In this document: positions 18,079 through 27,540 of the stretch, in pieces
How positions within the stretch are numbered: position 1 is the first letter of the stretch
Layout of the letters: each line of letters begins with the position of its first letter
Assembly: GCF_004337985.1 (NCBI RefSeq)
Contig: NW_021940942.1
Location: forward strand, 1-27,540
Source: Pyricularia pennisetigena
Taxonomy: Eukaryota > Ascomycota > Sordariomycetes > Magnaporthales > Pyriculariaceae
Reading direction: 5' to 3'
Length of the DNA: 27,540 nt
Program-made: the position numbers and the translations under genes
The notes under the pieces: model-generated
The model's input: the letters and a program-made list of their open reading frames with translations, nothing else
What the model was told of the DNA's origin: nothing
The model's database searches: none

Positions 18079-18865
18079 GGCTTGGTTTAGTGTTGATTTT
18101 GGAAAGCTATAATCATCTGGGGTTTCCTCGAAAAAAAGCGGCGTATCGAGACGAGTGAACGAGAGCGGAAATATAAGTTATATAATGGATTGCTGTTGGC
18201 TAATCCTTGCCAGGTAACCTAAAAAGCGTTGCAATGTGGTACAGTTCCATTGTCGTCAGCATAACGTTCATAACCCCTCTCCATTCAACTCCTTTTCCCT
18301 CTTTTACATGTGGTGTTGAAGTTTGCACAACTCTGTACTCGTGCTAATTAGTATCTGCGCATTAGTTATCATCAATTTAATGACAACGCGTTGTTAAACA
18401 TGCTGCGCTTTCGAATGTAGTCTCTCCAAGTCTTTCCTATTTTTGTCGTACATTAGTTTTCAGGAGATCCAATGTTTGACGATTGCACAATAACCGTCGT
18501 GAAGTATTTCACATACGCAGCCCCACCGCCCTTGTCTGCAGTAGAGGGATTGACCACCGTATGCGACCGGATTCAATTTAATTCTTGCCGAGCTATCAAT
18601 CCCTGTTAACTACAGTAGATCCTAGCTAATGACCCGTAGGCTGAGCGAGCAATCTCGGGTAATCGGGATACCTCGGCCATTGTATGGATTGACAGCGAAC
18701 CAAACCCCCTGTTTACGTGGATCGCAAAGGGTCGTGTGCAACCATAAAAGGCGAGCTCCCCGGTTTTTGATTAACCAACAACAACCTTATTCGCCACCTG
18801 CTTAACCCGCTCCTTTCCATCTTGCACGACTTTCATCAGTTATATTGCCATCGGGCACATCCGTT
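18079..18865. other. Divergent promoter region between the rhodopsin-domain and EthD genes
   Basis: The two genes diverge from this 787-bp interval, so it holds both promoters. A TATA-like box for the plus-strand gene is annotated separately. No gene or repeat recognised. Confidence 0.6.
18744..18750 (+). promoter_or_regulatory. Candidate TATA box for the EthD-domain gene
   Basis: ATAAAAG lies 116 bp upstream of the last base before the ATG at 18866. The following leader is pyrimidine-rich (ccgctcctttccatc), as often near fungal transcription starts. Confidence 0.5.
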
Positions 18866-19566
18866 ATGCATACCCAGGTCACGGTGTTGGCCGCATACGC
18901 CGCTGTACTCATCCCCGCAGCTTTAGCGGCTCATATGGTCGTCCCTAATGTCACTCCATCTGTGGCCAGCAACTCCATGCAGATGCTAAGCTACATAAAA
19001 AGGAAGTCCTGTATGCGACGTGATGACTTTTTAAGACATTGGTTTGAAGTTCATGCGCCCATTGGTCAGTTAACCATCCGGCTGTTAGCAGCTTGCAGAT
19101 ATTGTAAATTCTTTTGCGTGTTGTTTGGTCTAACTCATTGGACCTAAAAATCCCACAAAAAACAGTTGCCCCTCTGGCTCTTAAATTTGGCATCACTGGC
19201 TACTCCCAGATCCAGGCATTCGGGCAGATCCTTCCACAGAACGCGGGCGAGGATGATCCGGCCTCAAATGAGTTGACCTCTTTCGACGGTATTGCCTCGT
19301 TCATATATCCAAATGCCTCGGTCCTCTTGGACATGCTCGCTCACCCGTACTACACCGCGGTGGTTGCCAATGACGAAGCCAATTTCATCGACAAGAAAGC
19401 CCACAATGGCGGTCAGGTGGCTGTATACGTCGCCGAGGTAGTTCCTGTCGTCGGCTATGGCAAAAACGATACTGCTGTGGCGGTGGACATCTGGACAGGG
19501 GATGAAGCCACCCGGGAGAAGTACCAGGCGCTATTTGACGAGTACGACAAACGACATTTTGGCTGA
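18866..19566 (+). CDS. Predicted secreted EthD-domain protein, two exons (199 aa)
   Basis: Exons 18866-19064 and 19166-19566. The 101-nt intron has donor GTCAGT, branch CTAAC at 19130-19134 and acceptor CAG, and the join restores HAPIVAPLALKFGITGYSQI, a hallmark of the EthD dimeric alpha/beta-barrel family. Residues 1-22 (MHTQVTVLAAYAAVLIPA...) form a hydrophobic N-terminal signal peptide. The domain starts at MQMLSYIKRK (about 35), with FLRHWFEVHAP before the junction and LDMLAHPYYTAVV then NDEANFIDK further on. Related proteins include EthD, accessory to ether-degrading P450 systems, and small fungal proteins of pigment or polyketide clusters. Those usually lack a signal peptide, so export is the odd point here. 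No polyketide or P450 gene is near. ATG 18866 is chosen as the first in-frame ATG; a TTG seven codons upstream is ignored. Confidence 0.9.
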
Positions 19567-19912
19567 AAGTTTTCTTTAGCTATTGAATGGGCAGTTATAT
19601 ATATGGTAGAAAGAGGAAATGAGCTCCGTCACTTCGTTTTTTGGTCGGTTAGGGTTTGAATATTAGTTTTTCTGGGTATAGCATCCAAACCGATGGACGA
19701 AGGTCCTATTTCCGTTATGTTCAATTGGTCTGACAAGATTCGCAGCCTAATGTCCCGATGCCAGAAAAGAGACCATCTCTGGGAATTGTAAAAGTTTTGA
19801 GGGATTACGTAACTAAATTTCCGATCATTATGCTAGATATGACGGAATGCACTGGATGTTTTGGTTAATTGATCGCTTGCAGCTTTGAACGTCCCATCTG
19901 CTTTAAAAGTAT

Positions 19913-20125
19913 AGCAGTCACAAACTTAGCACCAAGAAGCTTATTGAACTTTGACTGTGGTACTTTTTGTTACATCGATTAGAACAAGAGTCCTATTAGG
20001 AAACCATCAGTTTTTAGCAAAAGGACCGCCATATCCTCGCTTCTTCGCCACTTTAATTTCCTTGCATTGGCTTGGCTTTTGTTAAAAATCTGGAAGACCG
20101 AAACTGATTCTTTTCTGTAGGATCA
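19913..20125 (+). repeat. Dispersed repeat A, copy 2
   Basis: It starts cagtcacaaacttagcacc and includes gactgtggtacttt and cattggcttggcttttg, aligning with 7474-7620. It is longer than copy 1 in the middle. The hairpin arms perfect in copy 1 are degraded here. Confidence 0.62.
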
Positions 20126-20384
20126 GTCCTTTTACGACGACTGTTTCTGCTGAACGGCAATATGTAACGGGAAGTGCGCATTTTATAACATGACGAGCAC
20201 TTTGTCTACATTATCAGGAGGCGGTTTGTTCCTGCTTCTCGCTGCCTAGCAACCCTGGATCCGAGTCTTCCGCAGATTGTTCTGGCCTGACCATCGGCGG
20301 CAGTACGCAAAGCTTCCGCGCCGGCATGACTGCAACCAGGCCCGAAAGAAAGCTATGCACAGAAACAATTTGTTGTTTTGTGCC

Positions 20385-20515
20385 TGGCTGGCCACATAAT
20401 TTCTCCCCGGCGTGTGTCTAGTAATATATAGCTGCGCGTGGAATAGAAAATATGCGGCCAGCCCAAAAAAAGAAACCGAGAGCCTAGCTGGTTCTCCCCG
20501 GCGTGTTTATTGTTA
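20385..20515 (+). repeat. Dispersed repeat B, two short copies
   Basis: ttctccccggcgtgt occurs at 20400-20414 and again near 20492-20506, each preceded by an agctgg/gctgg motif and followed by a TA-rich stretch ending in tagct. The first, with ggccacataattt before it, matches 6286-6310. Confidence 0.55.
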
Positions 20516-20950
20516 GCTATGTGGGGATCTCCAGTGATGGTATCTGGGCACCCATACTGGCCAACTCTTGGGTTTGGCGAGTGGGGGTGGGGCAACCCAA
20601 AAGCAGCTCGCGAAACGTCAGAACAAAAAAGTCCCGACCCACGTTACTACCCCACGAAAGCATAGCGGTTTCTTATCAAGTACAGGGGTGCACTGCCCAG
20701 GTTTGCAATCCTGCCGAACAAAAGGGATGTGACCACACCGGGTTTGATGAATTGAGCTGCAACGTCCATGCTACTCGTATGTGATATGCATGGCAAGCTT
20801 CATTATCCTATCACGTCGTCCAGTGGAAAACGCTGCCCAAGCCACCCACAGTTCCGAGAGAATATAATTGATGGGCTGGGTATTATTGAGCCAGAGATAC
20901 AGCTTGCCTACCGTAGTTGCCACACACAGTTTGCTTTATGTTGCTGCAAA

Positions 20951-21853
20951 ATGTTCGCAACTGAAAAAACTCACTTGCTCGGCAATCACCGCCCTAGGGA
21001 TGCCCGGTGGAATTATCGATGGATTCCCTATGCACTTTTATTGTTGATGTGCGTTGGCTGTAATCCCATCCTGTTTCTCCTGCACGTGGAGAACAATCTA
21101 CTTGCTGCCATTTCCTTCCCCCTGGACCTCCTTCAGGAACGTTTATGGGGCTTCATGAAGCCCATTCTGAATGCCGTCACAGACGAAGCGCTGAGAAGAA
21201 CGAACGACCGCTCAGTGAGACGACTGATCCGCAAATCCGACTCGCTGGCTACTATCGGAAAAACCATGCTGAAAGTTGAATCGGCCTTTATCACCCTCGT
21301 CAAGGTCCTCAGTCAAGCAGGCTTTCCGCTGTACCTAGCAGCCTTTTCCTCAATCGCGTTGACCGGGGCTTTGGCATTGGGCACGTTCTGCCTTTTTGGT
21401 CCAATCTCAGAAGATGCACAAAGGCTCAAGTCTTCAAGGGACGACAGTGTGTAAGTATTCTGCTTTTCGGCATCTGAACTTCAAGCTAACTGATGTTTCT
21501 ACAGTGAGGGTTTGGCGCCCAAAGCCATGGAGGACGGATGGCTCTATACGGAATCCTTGCAAAGACTCGAACGGACGGTGACTTTGTGGAAATTGTTCAT
21601 CTGTCTCGTGGTTGTCCTTGCTTGGTATTTTTTGGGTGCAAAAAGAGCGGATATCGCGATCTTCGCCAGGCTAGCACATCAGATAAGCTCTGCTGATGAC
21701 AACTTTCAGAAAATGAGCCAGACCTACCAAAAGTCCGCTCGCATCATACAGGAGATGTCAATGCAGGGCGGTGTTTTCATCTGCTTTGCTTCTACATGCG
21801 CGAATTTTGCGACTCGCAGGCGTTTGCGGGGACCAGACATCGAAGCTCAGTAG
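20951..21853 (+). CDS. Hypothetical membrane protein with three predicted helices, two exons (282 aa)
   Basis: Exons 20951-21450 and 21505-21853; the 54-nt intron has donor GTAAGT, a GCTAAC branch at 21485-21490 and acceptor ACAG, and the phases agree. Predicted membrane segments lie at about residues 26-44 (PYALLLLMCVGCNPILFLL), 127-149 (PLYLAAFSSIALTGALALG) and 196-211 (LFICLVVVLAWYFLG). Between the first two is a charged, helical region (DEALRRTNDRSVRRLIRKSD). No family recognised. The start could be ATG 20768 (61 codons longer), but that extension is less coding-like. An alternative 3' end is possible: a 49-nt intron (GTGTTT donor after 21769, CAG acceptor at about 21819) would shift into a frame that stays open to TAG at 22043 and contains TINAYMHSIVCSSELPNIGN. 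I prefer the simple end at 21853. Confidence 0.6.
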
Positions 21854-23060
21854 GCCAGTAGTTACTATGTATTGGGAGCGCCTCAGGCCAGTGCCAGCCG
21901 TTGATGGGCAGAATAAAATCTCAACAATAAATGCATATATGCACAGCATCGTATGCTCATCGGAGCTGCCAAATATTGGCAACATTGATCCGTTCTACAC
22001 GCAGCTGTTGAACCTTTTAGCCAGGGCTAGTGACGAGATCTAGGCTTGTTCTAGCTTCTCCACTGTTAGGTACATGAAATATCCACCCACTACACCCTTA
22101 CGTCTCCACTTTTGCACGCCCTCATCTACGAACCCTGCTTGCACCGCTGCTGGAGGTGAAGACTAAAGGCGGAAGTGTAGGGCAGCCGACCAGTTGCTTC
22201 CTTGTATTCTCAGCTCGTTTGGTGACACCCAGTCCTTTGCCGTACGCTTCTACAGCCAATCGACCCATCACCAGAATATGCTGGTCGAGATAGAGTCCAA
22301 GGCTGCAAAGCAGCGCACAGCGAAGATCGCCGAGCTTTCCAAAGGGCGTGCAAAGGGTCCAGTGACCCGGGATTTAAACGCGCCTCTCCAGCGCGCCGTG
22401 AATTTTAATTTCTCTCTTCTCTTCAGTTTAGAATTTTCGTCGATAGCGCCTAATACACTGAGTTTCTCCCAGGTATTCCTGGCCGTGACATTGGTTTATA
22501 GGTAAACATGCGAGTGGATAAATCACGTGTGCAACCACGTAATCTCGGAACACGTAGCAGAGATTTTAACAAATCCATACGATCACGCAAATAGTTACAA
22601 CAGAAGATAGACATATACATAAGAATACCGTTATTTTGTTATATTGTTTTTACCGATCGCAGCGATCATACAATTCCTATCAACACTTTAGATTTTTAAA
22701 TCTAGCAATTTAATGAGGAGCTGTACTTTGTGATATGCAGGATGAGTTTCGATAGACGGTTTCTTTGGGTTGGATGCAAACATTTTGGTAAACAAGACAT
22801 GGCCCTTGAGAGCAACCGTGGGATTGCATGAGGCCGCTCACCATGATGTCTTTGACTTTCCCTGATGGGATGCATATTTCTACGATTGGACCTTCAAAAA
22901 TGCCCAGAGGCAATGCTGAGTGAAGTACTCCTGGATTGCCGACGTGTGACTGGCTGCGGATCGTGTTGGCCAGGGGTTGGCAGCCATTACATTAGTAGTA
23001 AGCATAAGAAGCTGGGCAGGATCCCGGTCATAGAATCCCCGGATTTCACAGCACGGATAT
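21854..23060. other. Intergenic region with repeat B copy and weak open frames
   Basis: It may include the alternative 3' end of the membrane protein gene (to 22043). A fragment around 22279-22390 reads MLVEIESKAAKQRTAKIAEL and runs into repeat B copy 2; it may be a piece of a mobile-element protein but matches nothing I know. Nothing recognisable from 22510 to 23060. Confidence 0.4.
22405..22505 (+). repeat. Dispersed repeat B, copy 2
   Basis: It contains tagaattttcgtcgatag and tcctggccgtgaca in the same order and spacing as 6175-6240. Confidence 0.6.
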
Positions 23061-23266
23061 GGACTAGCGCTGGTGTACCTGAGCTTGGGTCAGGCAGGAT
23101 CCACTCGGGAGACGAGCTCGTACGTATAAGGACTAGCGCTGGCGTGCCCAAGCTTGGGTCAGGCAGGATCCACTCGGGAGAAGAACTCGTACGTATAAGG
23201 ACTAGCGCTGGCGTGCCCAAGCTTGGGTCAGGCAGGATCCACTCGGGAGAAGAACTCGTATTGGTA
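23061..23266 (+). repeat. Minisatellite, 69-bp unit, three copies
   Basis: Units start at 23061, 23130 and 23199 with ggactagcgctgg. Units 2 and 3 are identical over about 60 bp; unit 1 differs at several positions. The unit is 23 codons long, so open frames pass through it on both strands (for example SAGVPKLGSGRIHSGEELV on plus and GTPALVLIRTSSSPEWILPD on minus). No gene around it is recognisable. Uniform length and no spacers exclude a CRISPR array. Confidence 0.93.
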
Positions 23267-23488
23267 TAGATTGATACAATTCTATCATGGGGAACTGGAA
23301 CCTGAATGTACGGAGGATTGAAGACGATAATTACACTGCATATTGCATCCTATAGCAAGTCAAATCAGGAGTAGAATGAAGCTGATGTATTATCACCCGT
23401 ATTTTAATGCTAGTCGCATACAGAAGTCTTCTTGTCTTTGGGCTCTTAAATGCTTCCAGAGATCACGCAGCAATAATCATGTGATTGG

Positions 23489-26144
23489 TTACGAATTAAA
23501 AGATACAGGTTTGAGATATGCACACCAGTGCCGTAATCCAGCAATCCAGCATAATGCTTCAGACTTAGTGGCGAGCTTCTTTAGATCTGCTATACCGCGG
23601 GCCTGAGTCTCTCCGTTCATCCTCAGATCGGCATTTTGATGTTGCAAAATGTGTGCTACAGAGACATGAATGGCCCATGTTGCGTGACCACTCGTGGGAG
23701 GAAACTTTGCAATCGTCTTCAAAGCCTCTGTCCACCAAAATAAAGCATCGCTCCACTCAGCTTGTAAGTGGGAAATTTTGGCTCGGGTAATACATAGACG
23801 TAATTTGGCCATCTTGGTCAATGACACGGCAGTTGCATATTCTTGGCAAGCAGCTTTAGCTTCATCAAGCCGATCTTGAGCAAAAAGGACTTCTGCACGG
23901 CATAGAGACAAAACCTGGAGATCCCCCACGCCAAGAGATGTTGCTAGAGCCTCATCTAGTATTTCTTCAGCCTCTTGAAGACGATCGAGCTCACGGAGGG
24001 CATCTGCATGTTCGCAAGCCAAAGAAGCCAAGTCATCTTCCAACACTATCGTCTTCGGATGATGCTGAGAGACAATCTCTCTGCATATTTGAATCGACGC
24101 AAGGGATCTAGCGAATTCCCCTTGGTAGCGTGATATCTTGGCGCGGAGTAGTTCGCCGCGGAAAACTACGGTATTTTCTGCCGGGCAAGGTGGATTAGAA
24201 AGTGGTTTCCAAGAGCTGAGGATGCTGTTTGCTGTTGCTAGCTGCTCTTCCTGGAAACAGTTGAGAGCTTGCTCGACAACTGCATGCCCAGTGACTGCAC
24301 TTAGATGTCCTTTCTCCTCGTAATGAGCATGTCTACTAGCGTCATGTGTTAACAGCCGATTAATAGTCTGTCGAGCTGTGGGCAAATCGCCTTCCAGTCT
24401 TCGGACAACAGTTAAGCGCTGTGACATGCCGTAGTCAACGTAAACGTCGTCATAGTGACCCATGACCTCTTTGGCCCAGACCAAAATCGAACGTTTCCAC
24501 GCCATGCCCGGGAAACGAGATGCTTCTATAAGGCACAAGGCCACTTCCACCCTGGTGAATGGCGAGAGGTCCTCGAAACCACGGTAATGAGCGCGCAGCG
24601 CCTTCAGAGTATGTTCAAGGTATGATTTGAGTGATGTCCGCTCCTCGACAGTACTAATTTCAGAATGTCAGTAATCCGAGTTCTGCTATATCTGTGGAGG
24701 CAAACCATACTTAGGGAATCCAAGATATTTGAACGAAACAGCGCGACATGCAACAATTAGTGCCTGGCGTTTCCAGGAACCGATGTCAGCTTCTTCACAT
24801 TTTCCTGCAAGCATCTCGTAGCCAGTGGCAGTAATTGTTACTGTTGGGGGATCGTCCGAAGCCAGCGACGCAACACCGGCTGCATACAGCTCGTCAAAAG
24901 CGCGCTCGAGGCCAGCCTTGCTGCAAAGCAGCTGTGCGATGTCAGACTTCAAGTCCGCGGATGATGCAGGGTCTTCGAGCGGGTAGCCATTATCATCCCA
25001 TCGAAGTTTCGTTGAGCCAGCTAGCTTTAGCAGCCCTATGCGCAATGAACCTCCTGGCTTTATCGAGAACGACAGTAACAAAAGCAAGGCGAAGGCCTTA
25101 GCTGTCAGTCCAGTGTGCGTCCCAGCAACAGAGGTAGCCCTTCCTGTGACGGGAAGGACTGACATGTGGTTTGCCGACATTTGTTTCAGTCTTCTGGTAG
25201 TGTACGGTCGTACGGAAGGATTCGGCCTTGCATAGACGCTGGTTTCGATAAACCTTATACGCTCTATTGTTGATATTAGACAGAAGCCAGCAGTGTTATT
25301 ATGCGTCGCAAACTGATCGATCGACATACCTTTAAGTTTTCCCAGTAATACCTTGGTTTGCGTGTTGTGCTGGATAGTATCCTGGTAAAAGCGTTGTCGA
25401 TTGCAAAGAGCGGTAAGGGCGATAGTCCATTTTTTGGGGTTTGTCCTTTCCCAGCTAACAAATGAAGCAGACAAATATCAATTAATGGTATCCGATTTGA
25501 CCTCACCTCGGAAGACTTACTATGAGTGATTAGAAACCAAGAAGAGAATGCTAGGCTGCGACGGCGCGGAAATTTCCAACTTCTTGCAAACTTCATGGTA
25601 GGCTTCGACAATCAAGTGCCACCGGCGCCCAAGAAACATGATGCGATGCCGAACTTTTGGATCGTGAGATATAATATGGTCGGGGTAATGATGTCCCTTC
25701 GAATAAAGATCAGTCAAGACGAATGACCAAATCCGGGTTGAAAGAGACTTGTTCTCTTTGGTTGCGAAAGGAAAAATATTCTCCAAGACAATAGGGTCAT
25801 CAAGTGTTCTGTAGTACTGGAAGCCGGCCGACAGATTTGGGCGCGGATACGTTTGTACCAAGTCGTCTGCTGCCATGGGCACGTCGATATCGGTGGTGGG
25901 AACGCGAGGCGGGTTGTTAATCGGACTCGTGCGGATCGAGAAGATTGTACCCCGCTGACCACGGCACGAATTCTGTCAGTTCATTGATATGGTACAACAG
26001 GGGCAGTGGGGAAGTCGGTTCGCGCTTGTTCGTAGCTCCGGTGTTGACGACTCGTAAGATTTGTACGATATTTGTCGGTGGCAGGTAGGCTACAGCACAC
26101 TGCCAGCTTTGAGTAGCCAGGAGGCGAAAACTTGGAAAGCTTAG
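23489..26144 (-). CDS. Helical-repeat (TPR-like) protein, NLR-like C-terminal half; 5' end frameshifted or unresolved
   Basis: Main model: exons 25876-25521, 25454-25330, 25263-24711 and 24653-23489; introns of 66, 66 and 57 nt with donors GTAAGT, GTATGT and GTATGG; phases agree, 732 aa from ATG 25876. Residues about 120-345 contain WERTNPKKWTIALTALCNRQ and a winged-helix-like LERAFDELYAAGVASLA...VTITATGYEML, reminiscent of the region after the ATPase core in fungal STAND/NLR proteins. Residues about 345-732 are helical repeats (EALCLIEASR-type, LDRLQEAEEILDEALATSLG, QDRLDEAKAACQEYA), TPR-like. No P-loop is visible, so it is not a complete NLR. Upstream, 26144-25917 is open in a frame offset by one base and reads coding-like (AVAYLPPTNIVQIL, LYHINELTEFVPWSAGYN, then a stop), so the true N-terminus probably lies there and is cut off by a 1-nt frameshift or an intron I cannot place. 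Function unknown. Confidence 0.68.
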
Positions 26145-26480
26145 TCACGGTTGGCGTTACAGTACCCGTTGTTATGGCAGTATATTTTACACCGCCTTGT
26201 AGGCATTTTTTATCCTTTGTTGGATTATATAGCATTTTGTCTTGATAGTCGGCCTTCCTGACAGGGCTTCCATCCAAGACACTGGGTGTTCTAACATCCA
26301 AGTTCTTTGTTTGTGGTGTAATTTTATCACTTTAGATGGGACTGATTACTGGAAAGCCCTTGAGTGGCTCAGCAAAACCATCAGGCCATCTGTTTTAAGT
26401 AGGCATGGCGAACTGTGCTTGTTCACATCCCATCGCGTATATCTTGAGCAATTACAGCAGCCTCGAATGTAAAACGCTGA
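26145..26480. other. Spacer between the helical-repeat gene and COQ4
   Basis: This probably contains the promoter or a further 5' exon of the helical-repeat gene (a minus-strand ATG near 26262 begins MEALSGRPTIK) and the 3' UTR of COQ4. A plus-strand stretch (26334-26472, WKALEWLSKTIRP) is open but unrecognised. Confidence 0.4.
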
Positions 26481-27372
26481 CTAGTCCTTTGGGTGCTGCT
26501 TCGATAATCTCTCTCGCCTCCGGACGTCTCTAAGGTCCGGTGGCGTTTCAATACCCAATTCATGACGCAGGTCCCCCATATCACGCTCCATCTCCTCCTC
26601 CCAGTACACATTGATAATCTCCTTTGCACGAAGTCCGTTGCTTAAAGCCCAAGGCAAATAGGTATACAAAAACCTCTCCCTTTCTCCAGGCTTCAATGTG
26701 AATGCGGAGAGGGATGCAAATCCGGCCATAGGCAGGAGCGTGTTTGCAAACTCAAATGCCTTGAGCGCCACCTCGCCCTCGCGTACTACAGGCAGTGCGG
26801 TGAGCGCGTGATAAAAGTCATGGCACTCGCGGTATCGCTGTAGCACGTAGGCGCACTCCTCATCATCGACAAAGCGAACTGGCGCACGACTGTCGGGCGT
26901 TACCCCTTCGCGATCAAGCCAGGAAACGTATACGCGTCCAACTGTGTTTTCGGAGAGGGAACGGAGATATGGTAAATTCAATGATGTCGAGGTTATACGT
27001 GGCCTATCGCGGAGGATACGGCGGCCAGTCGCGTGAGAGAGCATAGCGTCTCTTAGACGTGGTAGGAAATGATCAGTTCCAGTTACTTCGGCAAACGTAG
27101 CGATTAGATCTAGAACATTTCAGCAATTGTGGTGTCAGCATTCGGGTAATAACGTGGTATTTAACTTTTGATAAATCTGTGTTACCTCCTCGCCTAGGAT
27201 CTATGAAAGACCAAAGCCCAGAGCCGACAGCGAGCGCCGCGCGTTCCAGACGAGTGAGAGGCACATGGCCCGGATACTTGGGCGGTGGCCGGTCGAGGAC
27301 AGAGAAGTGGCGTCGCGAATGGGACAGAAACGGATTTGGAGGAAAACTTCGGAGGGAACGAATGACTTGCAT
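26481..27372 (-). CDS. COQ4: Ubiquinone biosynthesis protein COQ4, mitochondrial (271 aa)
   Basis: Exons 27372-27186 and 27109-26481; a 76-nt intron with donor GTAACA and acceptor TCTAG, phase-consistent, 272 codons including stop. The N-terminus ([20 protein letters not shown], no acidic residues, many Arg) is a mitochondrial presequence. Then come the family blocks [18 protein letters not shown], the splice-restored [18 protein letters not shown], and the metal-binding motif H159-D160-x2-H163-x11-E175 ([18 protein letters not shown]). Coq4 acts in the CoQ synthome on the matrix face of the inner mitochondrial membrane and is implicated in the C1 decarboxylation/hydroxylation step. Length and all key residues are normal, so the gene looks functional. 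The C-terminal tail is basic ([13 protein letters not shown]). The start is the only ATG giving a presequence. Confidence 0.97.
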
Positions 27373-27540
27373 GGTTGCAAGCTAGGTTGGCGGTGCAGAA
27401 AACATGTTCTGAACAAGGTAGACATGGTTGTTCAAGTGTTTTAAACCCAACGCCGAATCCTGTTTCGAATTGACATTCACTGTGCGGAATGAGCTTTTAG
27501 GTTCACTGTGGTGCGCCACCGCAGCGCTATAGCACCGAAC
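27373..27540. other. COQ4 upstream region (to window end)
   Basis: This short stretch carries the COQ4 leader and part of its promoter. No TATA box or other gene is obvious. Confidence 0.5.

Larger units (their letters stand above)
19567..20950. other. Repeat-bearing intergenic region
   Basis: No gene recognised. It contains dispersed repeat A copy 2 (19913-20125) and two short copies of the 3' part of repeat B (20385-20425 and 20485-20515). The last 180 bp are open in frame with the ATG at 20951, so the downstream gene could start at ATG 20768 instead. Confidence 0.5.

Noticed and set aside
23061..23266. Repeats considered as a CRISPR-like array
   Set aside because: Units are contiguous 69-bp tandem copies without variable spacers, in a eukaryotic genome.
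26242..26472. Plus-strand frame with WKALEWLSKTIRP, preceded by a CTAAC and CTTTAG that could be an intron end
   Set aside because: No family recognised and no upstream exon could be identified; it lies between two minus-strand genes.
1..27540. tRNA and rRNA genes
   Set aside because: No GGTTCGA-type T-arm with a matching acceptor stem and no rRNA-like sequence were seen; a covariance-model scan could still find a diverged or intron-bearing tRNA.

Overview
The window looks like nuclear DNA of a filamentous ascomycete (Pezizomycotina). The evidence is short introns (about 50-100 nt) with GT..AG borders and CTAAC-type branch sites, a fungal rhodopsin-domain (PTH11-like) membrane protein, a BCS1-type AAA ATPase, a COQ4 gene for ubiquinone synthesis, a NIF3/YqfO-like gene and a decayed pogo/Fot1 transposon. 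I cannot name the species. A Sordariomycete is a guess from gene style only.

Layout. At 1-197 (minus) is the 5' end of a NIF3-like gene that runs off the left edge. From about 200 to 8800 lies a repeat-rich, gene-poor tract. It holds a 2188-bp pogo/Fot1 element (2792-4979) with 43-bp terminal inverted repeats and a TA target duplication. A 358-bp solo LTR (4220-4577, 5-bp target duplication) sits inside that element. The tract also holds a PD-(D/E)XK nuclease fragment and a chromodomain fragment that meet at a 21-N assembly gap, a kinase-like gene cut off at its 5' end beside a dispersed repeat, and copies of two dispersed repeat families.

From 8.8 to 27.4 kb the density of real genes rises: a low-complexity protein (minus, 8823-10920), a BCS1-like AAA ATPase (minus, 11714-13345), a C2HC-finger protein with a possible ATP-grasp C-terminus (plus, 14956-16317), a four-exon rhodopsin-domain protein (minus, 16737-18078), a predicted secreted EthD-domain protein (plus, 18866-19566), a three-helix membrane protein (plus, 20951-21853), a 69-bp minisatellite (23061-23266), a four-exon helical-repeat gene with a damaged or unresolved 5' end (minus, 23489-26144), and COQ4 (minus, 26481-27372).

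The genes do not form an obvious pathway or cluster. COQ4 and the BCS1-like protein both point to mitochondria, but they are far apart and their neighbours are unrelated. I see no convincing new multi-gene system. The points most worth checking are the nested transposon/LTR structure, the truncated or frameshifted kinase-like and helical-repeat genes, the secreted EthD protein, and the zinc-finger/ATP-grasp-like protein.
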